Below are positions 8,486 through 18,052 of a stretch of DNA of 64,000 nucleotides, one piece after another (position 1 is the stretch's first letter; every line of letters starts with the position of its first letter). This stretch comes from DQWO01 sp964478545. GTDB lineage: Bacteria > Desulfobacterota > Anaeroferrophillalia > Anaeroferrophillales > Anaeroferrophillaceae. The stretch lies in assembly GCA_964478545.1 (NCBI GenBank), contig CAYZIS010000004.1, positions 1 through 64,000 on the forward strand. The letters are read 5' to 3'. Below the pieces are notes generated by a model. It did not search any database and had not been told where the DNA came from. It saw nothing but the letters and a program-made list of their open reading frames with translations. The position numbers were made by a program, and so were the translations under genes.

Positions 8486-9181
8486 TTATGGCTGCGTTAA
8501 AGATTTAAGCGCCAGGCCGGAAAGCCAGGAAATGGCTGTATCTGCTGGGACGCGGCTGGTATTGCAGACTACGTTGTAATTCAGTGGATCTGCCCAGTCT
8601 TTTTTGAAGTAATATTGAATATAATCGTGACTTTTTTTGTCCATCTCTTTAACCAGCTTCACCGCTTGTGATTCATTCAGGCTAAGGTTTTCACCCATGG
8701 TCCTTTTAACCCGATCTTCAAAGGCGCCCACAATGCGGATATGGATGGTATTTGGATTGTCCTGCAGAATGCACTGGCCACCCCGACCAACAATCAAGAT
8801 ATGTTGCCGTTGCCCCAGGCTGGTAATGACCCGAACGATCATTTCCCGGTAAATATCACTGTCAATCCATCCCTGAGATCCAAGGGCAAAGGGGATTTTC
8901 TTACGGTCATCATAGGTCGTTTCTTCGGGGAATTCTTCAGGTTCATCCTTCTTTTCCTGCTTGAGAAAATCATAATCAATAACTCTGGACAGATAAGCCC
9001 GCAGGCTGATATGACGTTCCGCTTCATAATCAAGGACATTATCGGTACTTACTTTGGCTTGGGCGGCTACCTGTTCAACAATCTGTTTGTCGAAATAATC
9101 AACATTCAGCACTTTGGCCAGTTTTTGGGCGATTTCCAGGCCACCAGAAGCGAATTCTTTTGAAATAGTTATAACCGGCAT
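8486..9181 (-). CDS. Cytidylate-kinase-like family protein
   Basis: A P-loop protein of 231 residues resembling the cytidylate-kinase-like family. The N-terminus VITISKEFASGGLEIAQKLA aligns with the nucleotide-binding loop of that family, though the usual GSGG reads ASGG. Later features are VGRGGQCIL and an Arg/Lys-rich region for phosphate contacts. The ATG at 9181 is chosen because GGAAGG precedes it at proper spacing; an upstream in-frame ATG lacks a site. True CMP kinase activity is unproven, as many relatives have no tested substrate. The gene precedes the pan leader on the same strand. Confidence 0.75.
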   Translation of the reverse strand: MPVITISKEFASGGLEIAQKLAKVLNVDYFDKQIVEQVAAQAKVSTDNVLDYEAERHISLRAYLSRVIDYDFLKQEKKDEPEEFPEETTYDDRKKIPFALGSQGWIDSDIYREMIVRVITSLGQRQHILIVGRGGQCILQDNPNTIHIRIVGAFEDRVKRTMGENLSLNESQAVKLVKEMDKKSHDYIQYYFKKDWADPLNYNVVCNTSRVPADTAISWLSGLALKSLTQP

Positions 9182-9407
9182 TAAGACATCCTTCCTTACA
9201 GGGCGTGCGGATCGGAAAAATCCTAATTTTCCCAAACCTAATATGGATATTGAAAAAGTTATTATTTCATAAACAATTTTCTTTGGATTGTCAAATGAAA
9301 ATCGTCTAGTTTTTTGTAGACATTTGCAGATGGTTGGGATATTTCATTTATCTTGTCTCAATTTCTGGTCAGTTTTTTCAAGGAAGAACAGATAATTGAG
9401 CCATATT
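9182..9407. other. Gene-free divergent interval
   Basis: AT-rich spacer between divergent genes. Promoters for the minus-strand gene are expected here, but no strong pair of -35/-10 boxes stood out. Confidence 0.4.
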
Positions 9408-9623
9408 ACTCGACTTTTTGAGTTGCTCTAAAAACAGCCCTGCCTGTCGCCGTGCCTGCTGGCAGGCACGGCGGCGGGCTGAAAGAAATTTCCAGGGATG
9501 TTCCGGTATGGCTCTCGCTCATTTTCGCCGGCCATCCATGGCCTGCCTGTCGGCAGACACCGCTATGAGCCAAGCCCGAACATCCTGTAATGTATCCCTG
9601 GCAATGCTAGTCAGAAAGTTGAG
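9408..9623 (-). repeat. Family A MITE-like element, inverted copy
   Basis: This copy runs opposite to those at 41.1 and 44.6 kb. The better-preserved terminal repeat is at its right end (GTCAGAAAGTTGAG); the left end is degenerate. Inside are nested palindromes, including CTGTCGGCAG and GGCCATCCATGGCC, and the block GATGTTCCGG/CCCGAACATC. No ORF is supported. Confidence 0.65.
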
Positions 9624-9688
9624 ATATTACTTATCCGAGTATTTATTAAAGATTGGAGTTTTTATAAAGCCATGAGGGATTGAAGCAG

Positions 9689-10948
9689 ATGTTTATTGAA
9701 CCCTTGATGGCCAGGTATTTGCGTTATGTGAACCGGGAATACCTTACTTTTCGCCAGTTTGACCAGATTGCCATTCCCCAGGGTCGGTCGGACCGTGATT
9801 ATCTTCTGTATGTTCATGTACCTTTTTGTGAACAGCTATGTCCCTACTGTTCCTTTAATCGTTATCCGTTGAATGTTCCGCTGGCCCGACGCTACTTTGC
9901 CGCTCTGCGCCGGGAAATCAGCAGCTATCAGGATAAAGGCTTTCGTTTTACCGGGGTCTATGTAGGAGGGGGAACGCCGACAGTTCTGCCGGATGAACTG
10001 GCGGAAACCCTGGAGCTGATCAGGTCATTATATCCAGTGAAGGAAATTTCCGTTGAGACCAACCCTAATCATTTAACTGATGATATAGTTGCCATTTTAA
10101 AAAATGCCGGGGTGAATCGGTTGTCCGTGGGCGTCCAGAGCTTTGATGATGGCCTGCTGCAGGCTATGGAGCGGTTTCACAAGTATGGAAGCGGGGCGGA
10201 TATCAAGGCGCGGCTGAAAAACTATATGGGAGTTTTTGATACCTTAAATGTTGATATGATTTTTAATTTTCCCACCCAGACGGAAAAGATTCTGCAGCGG
10301 GATCTGGAAATTATTGATCAATTGCCGGTTGACCAGGTGACTTTTTATCCGCTGATGGCCTCCGCCGCGACTGAAAAGGCTATTCAGAAAACCCTGGGAA
10401 AGGTAGATTATGGCCAGGAAAAACGTTTTTATCGGCAACTGCTGACCTTTCTTTCAAGAAATTATACTCCGGGTTCGGCCTGGTGCTTTTCCCGCAAAAA
10501 ATCGATGATTGATGAATACATTGTCGATTATGATGAATATCTCGGGGTTGGCAGCGGTTCGTTCAGCTATGTCCAGGGGACTATTTTAGCCAATACTTTT
10601 TCGGTGCCGGATTATTGCACTGCTTTGGAAGACGGGAAACTGCCGGTAACGGCAAAAAAGGAATTTACCCTGCTGGAACGGATGCGCTATGATTTTTTGA
10701 TGAAACTTTTCGGTACCTGCCTGGACCGGGGGCAGCTCCGCCGGAAATACGGTCCTTTGTTTGAACGGGCATTATGGAAGGAAATTTCCCTGTTCCGGCT
10801 GCTGGGTGCTTTGCGTTTTAATGGTGATCAGATGCTGCTGACAGCCAGTGGAATGTATTTTTGGGTTATCATGATGCGGGAATTTTTTATCGGAGTCAAT
10901 AATTTCAGGGATATCAGCAGGAGTAAGGTTGATGAAGGGAAGCAGTAA
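9689..10948 (+). CDS. Radical SAM enzyme, HemN/HemW-like
   Basis: A 419-residue radical SAM protein related to the oxygen-independent coproporphyrinogen oxidase/HemW family. The cluster motif is CEQLCPYC (CxxxCxxC), followed by YVGGGTPTVLP, the SAM-binding GGGTPT element, and SVGVQSF. ATG 9689 is preceded by GAGGGA at good spacing; the nearby TTG at 9680 is too close to that site. The C-terminal part (MMREFFIGVNN) is not a standard HemN end, so the substrate is uncertain. It overlaps selA by 17 bases, so the two are probably cotranslated. Confidence 0.82.
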   Translation: MFIEPLMARYLRYVNREYLTFRQFDQIAIPQGRSDRDYLLYVHVPFCEQLCPYCSFNRYPLNVPLARRYFAALRREISSYQDKGFRFTGVYVGGGTPTVLPDELAETLELIRSLYPVKEISVETNPNHLTDDIVAILKNAGVNRLSVGVQSFDDGLLQAMERFHKYGSGADIKARLKNYMGVFDTLNVDMIFNFPTQTEKILQRDLEIIDQLPVDQVTFYPLMASAATEKAIQKTLGKVDYGQEKRFYRQLLTFLSRNYTPGSAWCFSRKKSMIDEYIVDYDEYLGVGSGSFSYVQGTILANTFSVPDYCTALEDGKLPVTAKKEFTLLERMRYDFLMKLFGTCLDRGQLRRKYGPLFERALWKEISLFRLLGALRFNGDQMLLTASGMYFWVIMMREFFIGVNNFRDISRSKVDEGKQ

Positions 10949-12356
10949 ACTGCAGAAAAATTTGTCCCGGTTGCCGGCAGTGGATGAATTGCTCCGTGAA
11001 ACGGAAATGCAGCCGTTGTTGGAACGTTATCCGCGCAACTTGGTGGTGGAATCGGTTCGCCTGGAACTGGCTAAAATAAAAAAACAAGTGGTGGCTGAAA
11101 AAATCCAGGTTGACGAAATTTTTTCTTTGTCGGTTTTTTTCGACCACTTAGCTGGAACTTTAGAAATGCAGTTGGCCCCGCGGTTAAAACGGGTTGTCAA
11201 TGCTACCGGGGTAGTGATTCACACGAATCTGGGTCGCTCGCCATTGCCAACTGCGGCCCTGGAGCAGGCCAATGCCATTGCCTGCCGCTATTCCAACCTG
11301 GAATATAATCTGGAAGCCGGCCGCCGGGGAATCCGCTATGATAATGTCGAAGCCCTGCTTTGCCGGCTCACCGGGGCCGAAGCAGCGATGGTGGTTAATA
11401 ATAATGCCGGGGCGGTGCTGCTGGTGCTTTCAGCCCTGGCTGCCGGCCGGGAAGTGATCATCTCCCGGGGTGAAATGATCGAAATCGGTGGTGCTTTCCG
11501 GATTCCTGAGGTCATCTCCCAGGGTGGTGCGATCCTTAGGGAGGTGGGAACCACTAATCGGACACATCCGGCCGATTATGAACGGGCGATCAATGCCGGG
11601 ACGGCCCTGATTTTGAAAGTTCATACCAGCAATTACCGGGTTTCCGGTTTCACTTCTGCTGTTGATTCTGCTGAGTTGGTAAAACTGGCGAATCAATTTT
11701 CCCTGCCGGTTATTGAAGATCTTGGCAGTGGCTGCATGATGGATCTCAGTGCCTACGGTGTTGGCGGCGAGCCCACGGTACGGCAGGTGGTTAAAACCGG
11801 TGTTGGCGTGGTTACCTTCAGCGGCGATAAGCTGGTTGGTGGTCCCCAGGCTGGAATCGTGGTTGGCCGTCGAGACTTGATTGAACAGGTGAAGCGGCAT
11901 CCATTAAACCGGGCCTTGCGGATTGATAAACTGACCCTGGTTTTTCTGGAAGAAGTGCTGAAATGCTATCTTGATGAAGAAAAAGTGGTTTCCGCTCTGC
12001 CGACCCTGGCAATGCTGACCATGTCACTAGCTGAGTTGCGTCGGCGGGCAAACCGCCTGAAGGGACAGATACGCCGCCAGCTTGGTAATATATCAGGTAT
12101 ATCATTAACCTTGAGAGAAGGAATTTCCCGGGCTGGTGGAGGAGCATTGCCAATGGTTGAAATTCCCACTTGGCTGGTAGCTTTGCAGGTGAATAATCAT
12201 TCTGCCTCAGCGTTGGAACGATTTTTCCGCTCCCGTCCTCTCCCCATTATTACCAGGATCCTTGATGATCAGCTGATTTTTGATCCTCGGACGTTATTTG
12301 CCGATGACGGTCCGGAAATAGCCAGGGCCTGCAGGGAATTATTGGAACAGCTATGA
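10932..12356 (+). CDS. selA: L-seryl-tRNA(Sec) selenium transferase
   Basis: SelA is the PLP enzyme that converts Ser-tRNA(Sec) to Sec-tRNA(Sec) with selenophosphate. The 474-residue length matches bacterial SelA. Motifs include VVIHTNLGRSPLP, the PLP-site AAMVVNNNAGAVLL, and SGDKLVGGPQAG with the Schiff-base lysine at about residue 300. The ATG at 10932 follows AGGAG. The gene overlaps the radical SAM gene upstream and the SH3 gene downstream (ATGA). SelB, SelD and tRNA-Sec are not in the window. A selenoprotein candidate lies at 47.05 kb, consistent with an active pathway. Confidence 0.95.
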   Translation: MKGSSKLQKNLSRLPAVDELLRETEMQPLLERYPRNLVVESVRLELAKIKKQVVAEKIQVDEIFSLSVFFDHLAGTLEMQLAPRLKRVVNATGVVIHTNLGRSPLPTAALEQANAIACRYSNLEYNLEAGRRGIRYDNVEALLCRLTGAEAAMVVNNNAGAVLLVLSALAAGREVIISRGEMIEIGGAFRIPEVISQGGAILREVGTTNRTHPADYERAINAGTALILKVHTSNYRVSGFTSAVDSAELVKLANQFSLPVIEDLGSGCMMDLSAYGVGGEPTVRQVVKTGVGVVTFSGDKLVGGPQAGIVVGRRDLIEQVKRHPLNRALRIDKLTLVFLEEVLKCYLDEEKVVSALPTLAMLTMSLAELRRRANRLKGQIRRQLGNISGISLTLREGISRAGGGALPMVEIPTWLVALQVNNHSASALERFFRSRPLPIITRILDDQLIFDPRTLFADDGPEIARACRELLEQL

Positions 12357-13291
12357 CGCTATTTTCCTTTGCTTTATCCCGTCATCTCTGCCGGGTTGTG
12401 CCTATCTGTCTGGTTTTCTGGCTGGTTTTTTTTTCATTGACAGTACAAGCTGGGAGCAGCGGGGTGCCAGCAATCAGGGGAGTGGTGAAAGTTTCTGGTT
12501 TGAACATCAGAAAAGCGCCGAACAAACGCAGCCGAAGGTTGTTTAGCTTGAGTCGCCGCACGCGGGTGGAAGTGGTTGAAGAACAGGGCAGCTGGGTGAA
12601 AATTCGTACCGGCAGTGGCCGGGAGGGTTGGGCTTTTCGCTCACTGGTGAAAATAATCAGGCCCAAACAGACCCTGCCTGATATTATTCTGGAGCTGAAT
12701 AACATATCCCCGGATGTTGGTTCTTATTTTAGTGCTCCAATTCCTTCTTTGAAAAAAAGTCTGCAATCTTATTTTCCCCAACGGCTGAACCTGGTAATTT
12801 CAAAACGTTCCAATTCCGGAGCTGAGGGGAATTGGTTGATGGTTCTCGAGATTCCTTTCACCCGGGATGTATACCGGGAAAGCAAAGGTAGTGATGTGGG
12901 TGAAGGGACTATCGATCTGTTGCCATACCTGAAATATCTGCACGGATTGCTTCAGTATCGTGATGCGGTGCTCAGCTATCTCGAACAGCACCCTTATTTT
13001 GGTCCTGTTGCTGATATCCCTGTGACTAAAAGCGATATTTCCTGTTATTTGAACCTGGTGAAAGACAATCGTGATATTCTTTTTCTGACCGGAAAGCTGG
13101 ATGGCCCATTCGTGGTTTTTGATGATCATCTGTTTATCAAAGTAGAGGGTTACCGGCCTATGAAAATTACTGCCTTGCTGTCTGGCTGTGTCCGGGATTT
13201 TAATAAGTTTATTTTGCCTGAGCCGTATTCCTATGATGGCCGACGTACTATGGTAGCAGCTGTTTATGATTTTTTCGGCTTTTCATACTGA
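12353..13291 (+). CDS. Exported SH3-domain protein of unknown function
   Basis: A 312-residue protein with a hydrophobic signal-like N-terminus (about residues 15-33, ending VQAG). A bacterial SH3 domain follows at about 42-100 (KVSGLNIRKAP, GSWVKIRT, GREGWAFRSLVKI), usually a peptidoglycan- or protein-binding module. The remaining 200 residues are not recognised. Start overlaps the selA stop as ATGA, so expression is coupled to selA, although no functional link is evident. Periplasmic location is inferred. Confidence 0.7.
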   Translation: MTLFSFALSRHLCRVVPICLVFWLVFFSLTVQAGSSGVPAIRGVVKVSGLNIRKAPNKRSRRLFSLSRRTRVEVVEEQGSWVKIRTGSGREGWAFRSLVKIIRPKQTLPDIILELNNISPDVGSYFSAPIPSLKKSLQSYFPQRLNLVISKRSNSGAEGNWLMVLEIPFTRDVYRESKGSDVGEGTIDLLPYLKYLHGLLQYRDAVLSYLEQHPYFGPVADIPVTKSDISCYLNLVKDNRDILFLTGKLDGPFVVFDDHLFIKVEGYRPMKITALLSGCVRDFNKFILPEPYSYDGRRTMVAAVYDFFGFSY

Positions 13292-13309
13292 TCACGTGAT
13301 AAAATTAAC

Positions 13310-13338
13310 TTGACAGACGGTGCCAATATTTTTAAAAG
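13310..13338 (+). promoter_or_regulatory. Possible sigma-70 promoter for the aminotransferase-serA operon
   Basis: TTGACA (13310-13315) is followed after 17 bases by TAAAAG (13333-13338). The -35 box is perfect and the -10 box is weak. It lies 215 bases before the next gene. Confidence 0.4.
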
Positions 13339-13437
13339 ATACAACGCACGGCACGATTTTGGAAACAAACAGTGTGGATTTGGAAACGGAGATATCCAGT
13401 TGCAATCAAGTTTTTAACTCAGCTGGCTGTTTTTTCA

Positions 13438-13505
13438 ATTTTTTGCTGAAAGCTGACTGCTGATTGCTGAAAGTGTTCATCGGGAAATAATTGCTTCCTG
13501 ATGCA
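13438..13505. repeat. Family C repeat (GCTGA run plus hairpin)
   Basis: A run of GCTGAAAGCTGACTGCTGA steps is followed by the hairpin CATCGGGAA...TTCCTGATG. Related patterns occur at 20.4, 35.0, 37.0 and 51.6 kb. Confidence 0.5.
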
Positions 13506-13552
13506 TGCCAGGCATATAATTTCACCATAACTTTATTAAGGGAGTCTATTTC

Positions 13553-14698
13553 ATGAAAAAACAATATCTTCTGGCACCGGGACCGACACCGGTACCACCT
13601 CAGGTTTTACAGGTGATGTCCATGCCCATTATTCATCACCGGGCTTCGGCTTATAAGGCTATTTTCGAAGAAGTGAGAGTTGGGTTGAAATACCTCTTTC
13701 AAACCGAGGAGGAGGTGCTGGTTTTTGCTTCATCGGGTACCGGGGCGATGGAAGGTACCATTGCCAATATGTTTTCCCCTGGAGATAAAGTCATTACGGT
13801 GAATGGGGGAAAATTTGGCGAGCGCTGGGGGCAGATTGCCAATGGTTATGGACTGGAAGTTGTTACTATTGATGTCCCCTGGGGAACGGCAGTAAATCCT
13901 GGAGATATTGCCGATTGCCTGGCTCGGGAAGGGAATGTCCGCGGGGTTCTGATGCAGGCCAGTGAGACTTCAACTGGGGTCATGCATCCGGTAAAAGCCA
14001 TTGCTGATTTGATCAAAGACAGGGAACAGACCATCCTGATTGTGGATGCCATTACCGGGGTTGGAGTCTTTGATCTGCCCATGGATGAATGGGGCCTTGA
14101 TGTGGTGGTTACCGGTTCACAGAAAGCCTTGATGTTGCCACCCGGGCTGGCTTTTGCTGCCGTCAGCCAGAAGGCTTGGGGGTTCAATGAAAAATCAACC
14201 CTGCCACGTTATTATTTTGATTTTGCTAAAGAATTGAAAAACGCTCAAAAAAGCCAGAACGCCTATACACCGGCAGTTTCGCTGATTATCGGCCTACGGG
14301 AAGTTCTGGCGATGATCAAGGAGGAAGGTTTGAAGGGAGTTTTTGCCCGCCATGCCCGTCTGGCCGGTGCTACGCGGGTTGGGGTCCAGGCATTAGGCTT
14401 AGGTCTTTTTGCTCCGGACGATCCCTCCAATGCTGTGACTGCGGTGAAAGCTCCTGAAGGAATTGATGGCCAGGATATAGTGAAAGTCCTGCGTGATGAT
14501 TATGGCGTGACCATTGCCGGCGGTCAGGATCATGCCAAGGGGAAAATATTTCGTCTGGCCCATTTAGGATATGTTGATGACCAGGATGTGCTGACCGGTT
14601 TAGCCGCCCTGGAAATGGCCCTGATGGATCTTGGTTATGAACTGAATAATCGCAGCGGGGTGCGGGCGGCGCAGATGATTCTAAAGGTTAAAAAATAG
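13553..14698 (+). CDS. Class V aminotransferase (serine/alanine-glyoxylate type)
   Basis: A fold-type I PLP aminotransferase of 381 residues. The N-terminus LLAPGPTPVPPQVL and the motif SSGTGAMEG are typical of the serine-pyruvate/alanine-glyoxylate group. Asp in VDAITGVGVFD and the PLP lysine in GSQKALMLPPG (about residue 191) are present. It lies 16 bases upstream of serA, so it may serve as the phosphoserine or serine transaminase partner of SerA; this is inferred from context. A clear AAGGGAG site precedes the ATG. Confidence 0.9.
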   Translation: MKKQYLLAPGPTPVPPQVLQVMSMPIIHHRASAYKAIFEEVRVGLKYLFQTEEEVLVFASSGTGAMEGTIANMFSPGDKVITVNGGKFGERWGQIANGYGLEVVTIDVPWGTAVNPGDIADCLAREGNVRGVLMQASETSTGVMHPVKAIADLIKDREQTILIVDAITGVGVFDLPMDEWGLDVVVTGSQKALMLPPGLAFAAVSQKAWGFNEKSTLPRYYFDFAKELKNAQKSQNAYTPAVSLIIGLREVLAMIKEEGLKGVFARHARLAGATRVGVQALGLGLFAPDDPSNAVTAVKAPEGIDGQDIVKVLRDDYGVTIAGGQDHAKGKIFRLAHLGYVDDQDVLTGLAALEMALMDLGYELNNRSGVRAAQMILKVKK

Positions 14699-14714
14699 CG
14701 GGAGGGAATAAAAA

Positions 14715-16307
14715 GTGAAAGTATTAATCAGTGATAAAATGTCCCCCAAGGGGCTGGAGGTATTTAAACAGTTTCCCGAGCTTGAAGTGGATGTTAAGGT
14801 CGGTATGTCCCCGGAAGAGCTGGCTGAGGTTATCGGCCAGTATGATGGCCTGGCAATTCGCAGCGCTACCAAGGTAACCAGCGAGATTATTGCTGCCGCT
14901 GACAACCTGAAAGTGGTTGGTCGGGCCGGGATCGGGGTGGATAACGTCGATATTGAATCGGCCACCCGGCGTGGTATTGTAGTGATGAATACCCCCAAAG
15001 GAAACACCATCACCACGGCGGAGCATACCCTTTCCATGATGTTGTCCCTGAGCCGTAATATTCCCCAGGCTACCCAATCAATGAAGGCGGGGAAATGGGA
15101 AAAAAGTAAATTCATGGGCAAGGAATTATTTAATAAAACTCTCGGAGTAGTTGGTCTTGGTAATATCGGCAGTATTGTGGCGGACCGGGCTCAGGGTCTG
15201 AAAATGAAGGTGATTGCCTACGATCCTTTTATTTCTGAGGAATGGGCCACTAAAATGGGCATTGAACGGGTCAGTTTGGATGATCTCTACCGCCGGGCTG
15301 ATTATATCAGCGTCCATACGCCGATGACCAGTGAAACCCGCCATATGATCAACAAAGAATCCTTTGCGAAGATGAAAGAGGGGGTGCGGATACTCAACTG
15401 TGCCCGGGGTGGTATTATTCATGAGGGCGATCTGTCTGAAGCTTTAAAGTCGGGAGTGGTGGCTGGTGCGGCCTTCGATGTTTTTGAGCAGGAGCCGCCG
15501 CCTGCCGACCATCCGCTTCTCAGCCTGGATAATTTTATTTGTACGCCGCATCTTGGTGCTTCCACCGATGAGGCCCAGGTGAATGTGGCCATTACCGTGG
15601 CGGAGCAGATTGCTGATTACCTGTTGAATGGGACCATAACCAATGCCCTGAATGTTCCCAGTGTCAGTGCTGAAGTATTAAAAGTTGTGGGGCCGTACCT
15701 GACTCTGGCTGAGAAGCTGGGTCTTTTCTATTCCCAGATCTGTGAAGGCGGTACCTGCGGCCTCAGCGAAGTGCGGGTTGAATACAAGGGCAAGGTTGCC
15801 GAGCTTAACCAGGCGCCAATTACCACTGCTTTGCTGAAAGGTTTGCTGACGCCCATAGTTGGTGCTGTAGTAAATTTTGTCAACGCACCGGCTATTGCCA
15901 AAGACCGGGGGATTATGGTAACTGAATCCAAAACTGAGGAGGCGGGCAACTTTTCCAGCATGATTAGTCTGGTCGGCAGCAGCAACGGGGAGTCATTTAC
16001 TGTTTCCGGCGCCTTGTTCGGTAAGACCGAGCCGCGTATTGTCCGAATTAACAAGTTTGAAATTGAGGCGTTGCCGGTAGGCCATATCCTGGTTATTTAT
16101 GCCCATGACAAACCTGGTGTGATTGGTAGTATTGGCTCTTATCTGGGTGAAAATCAGGTTAATATTGGCAAAATGCAGTTTGGCCGGGAATATGAAGGCG
16201 GTATGTCCATTTCCATGGTTCAGGTTGACTCTCCTATAACGGAAGAAATACTTGATGGCTTGTTGCAAAAGACTAACATTGTCTCGGTGAAAGAAATTTA
16301 TCTGTAA
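14715..16307 (+). CDS. serA: D-3-phosphoglycerate dehydrogenase
   Basis: SerA oxidises 3-phosphoglycerate, the first step of serine synthesis. The 530-residue long form has an N-terminal catalytic/NAD domain with VVGLGNIGSIVADRA (about residues 144-158), catalytic His in TPHLGAST, an intervening domain, and a C-terminal ACT domain (about 455-530, HDKPGVIGSIGSYL) that senses serine in this family. The GTG start at 14715 follows GGGAGGG at nine bases. It forms an operon with the aminotransferase. Confidence 0.96.
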   Translation: MKVLISDKMSPKGLEVFKQFPELEVDVKVGMSPEELAEVIGQYDGLAIRSATKVTSEIIAAADNLKVVGRAGIGVDNVDIESATRRGIVVMNTPKGNTITTAEHTLSMMLSLSRNIPQATQSMKAGKWEKSKFMGKELFNKTLGVVGLGNIGSIVADRAQGLKMKVIAYDPFISEEWATKMGIERVSLDDLYRRADYISVHTPMTSETRHMINKESFAKMKEGVRILNCARGGIIHEGDLSEALKSGVVAGAAFDVFEQEPPPADHPLLSLDNFICTPHLGASTDEAQVNVAITVAEQIADYLLNGTITNALNVPSVSAEVLKVVGPYLTLAEKLGLFYSQICEGGTCGLSEVRVEYKGKVAELNQAPITTALLKGLLTPIVGAVVNFVNAPAIAKDRGIMVTESKTEEAGNFSSMISLVGSSNGESFTVSGALFGKTEPRIVRINKFEIEALPVGHILVIYAHDKPGVIGSIGSYLGENQVNIGKMQFGREYEGGMSISMVQVDSPITEEILDGLLQKTNIVSVKEIYL

Positions 16308-16448
16308 ATAGTATTTCACTGTTCTGCGGTATTATAAGCAGGAGCTATGGATCCTGCAGGATTTTGCCGAGAGAGGTGGAAAAATCAAAAAGTGGCGATG
16401 ACAGGAAATGCCGTGGAATCTTCCTGCCTACTGCCGTAAGGATCTGAA

Positions 16449-17747
16449 ATGGCAAACGTTGTGCTCGTCGGCACCCAGTGGGGTGATGAGGGTAAAGGTA
16501 AAATTGTTGATTTGTGGACCGCCGATGCTGATATGGTGGTCCGTTTCCAGGGCGGAAACAATGCCGGGCATACGCTGATTATCGATGGTGAAAAGTTTGT
16601 TTTTCACCTTATTCCTTCTGGTATCCTGCACGTCGGTACACAGTGTGTAATCGGTAGCGGAGTAGTGGTGGATCCGGCCATTTTGCTGGATGAAATGGAT
16701 CAGTTGCGTTCCCAGGGATATGAAAAGGCCCTGGAACAACTGATAATCAGTGATGAAGCCCATATTATTCTGCCTACTCATCGGCTGATTGACGTGGCCC
16801 GCGAGACTGGGTTGGGCTGTAGGAAAATCGGTACCACCGGGCGGGGTATCGGACCGGCTTACGAGGATAAAATGAGCCGTTGCGGTCTGCGTTTTATTGA
16901 TCTGCAGCTTGGTGGAGAACACCTGAAAGAGCGGCTTTTTGCCATTATTGAGCGCCATAATCAGCAGCTGGAGAAGATCTACGGCCGGGAAACAATTTCT
17001 CCGACTGAGGTTCTTGAAGAAATTGAACGGGCTGCAGATATTTTGCGGCCTATGGTCAGAAAAACACCCTACCTGCTACAGGAAGTGGTGGACAAAGAGC
17101 AGAATATTCTCTTTGAAGGAGCTCAGGGGACGTTGCTGGATATTGATCACGGTACCTTTCCTTTTGTTACCTCATCGTCCACAGTGGCGGCCAATGCCTG
17201 TGCTGCCAGTGGCTTTGGTATGAACCGCATCAGCCAGGTGGCCGGGGTGGTCAAGGCTTATACCACCAGAGTTGGCGAGGGGCCTTTCCCCACAGAACTG
17301 CGCGATAATAAAGGAGACTGGCTGCGGGAAAAGGGTGGAGAATTTGGGGCAACCACCGGGCGGCCACGGCGTTGTGGCTGGCTTGACTTGGTTGGCCTGC
17401 GCTATGCGGTAATGATAAACGGTTTGGACAGTTTCGCTGTGACCAAGCTGGATGTCTTATCCGGTTTGGAGACCATAAGCGTCTGTGAAGCCTATGAATA
17501 CCGGGGACAGCGGCTTAATTATTTTCCTTCATCCATTGAAATACTGAAAGCATGTACTCCCGTTTGCCGGCAGTTGCCCGGTTGGCAGGAAGATATAACC
17601 GGCATCCTTGCCTTTGAAGAGTTGCCGGAAAATGCCCGGAACTATATTCTTTTTATGGAAGATCAGCTGGGTATCCCGGCACTGGTGGTGTCGGTAGGTC
17701 CGGACCGTGAACAGACCATTATCCGGGGTAACCCATTTACGGCATAA
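16449..17747 (+). CDS. purA: Adenylosuccinate synthetase
   Basis: PurA condenses IMP and aspartate with GTP in AMP synthesis. The protein has 432 residues. The P-loop-like GDEGKGK (about residues 12-18), the GGNNAGHT motif, GTTGRGIGPAYEDK and TTTGRPRRCGW match the family. A TAAGGA site precedes the ATG. The 140-base leader contains a small hairpin (GCAGGA/TCCTGC) without clear regulatory identity. Confidence 0.97.
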   Translation: MANVVLVGTQWGDEGKGKIVDLWTADADMVVRFQGGNNAGHTLIIDGEKFVFHLIPSGILHVGTQCVIGSGVVVDPAILLDEMDQLRSQGYEKALEQLIISDEAHIILPTHRLIDVARETGLGCRKIGTTGRGIGPAYEDKMSRCGLRFIDLQLGGEHLKERLFAIIERHNQQLEKIYGRETISPTEVLEEIERAADILRPMVRKTPYLLQEVVDKEQNILFEGAQGTLLDIDHGTFPFVTSSSTVAANACAASGFGMNRISQVAGVVKAYTTRVGEGPFPTELRDNKGDWLREKGGEFGATTGRPRRCGWLDLVGLRYAVMINGLDSFAVTKLDVLSGLETISVCEAYEYRGQRLNYFPSSIEILKACTPVCRQLPGWQEDITGILAFEELPENARNYILFMEDQLGIPALVVSVGPDREQTIIRGNPFTA

Positions 17748-17771
17748 TCTTTATTTGCAGGGTATTTTTCC

Positions 17772-17801
17772 TTGACAAACAGGGGATAATCGGCTAGTAA
17801 T
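17772..17801 (+). promoter_or_regulatory. Promoter of tRNA-Lys
   Basis: A perfect TTGACA (17772-17777) is followed after 17 bases by TAGTAA(T) at 17795. It lies just upstream of the tRNA. Confidence 0.55.
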
Positions 17802-17820
17802 GCCATCCTGTTTTTCATTG

Positions 17821-17896
17821 GGGCCGTTAGCTCAGTTGGCAGAGCATCTGACTTTTAATCAGAGGGTCGCAGGTTCGAACCCCGCACGGCTCACCA
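17821..17896 (+). tRNA. tRNA-Lys (anticodon UUU)
   Basis: A 76-base cloverleaf with a seven-base acceptor stem (GGGCCGT/ACGGCTC with one G-T pair), D loop AGCTCAGTTGGCAGAGC, anticodon loop CTTTTAA giving UUU, T loop GGTTCGAACCC and encoded CCA. Confidence 0.97.
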
Positions 17897-17907
17897 ATAA
17901 AATCAAG

Positions 17908-17945
17908 AAATGCTGCATGGTTATAAGCCATGCAGCATTTTTTGT
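17908..17945 (+). terminator. Terminator after tRNA-Lys
   Basis: AAATGCTGCATGG pairs perfectly with CCATGCAGCATTT and runs into further T residues. Confidence 0.9.
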
Positions 17946-18052
17946 TGGGAAAAATCAGCTGCTTTTGTGACAGATTTGTACCATCAATTCACCATAGTTC
18001 AACCTTTTCCATGCTTTTTCGTAAATGTTCCGGCGACAAATGGGTATAACGC

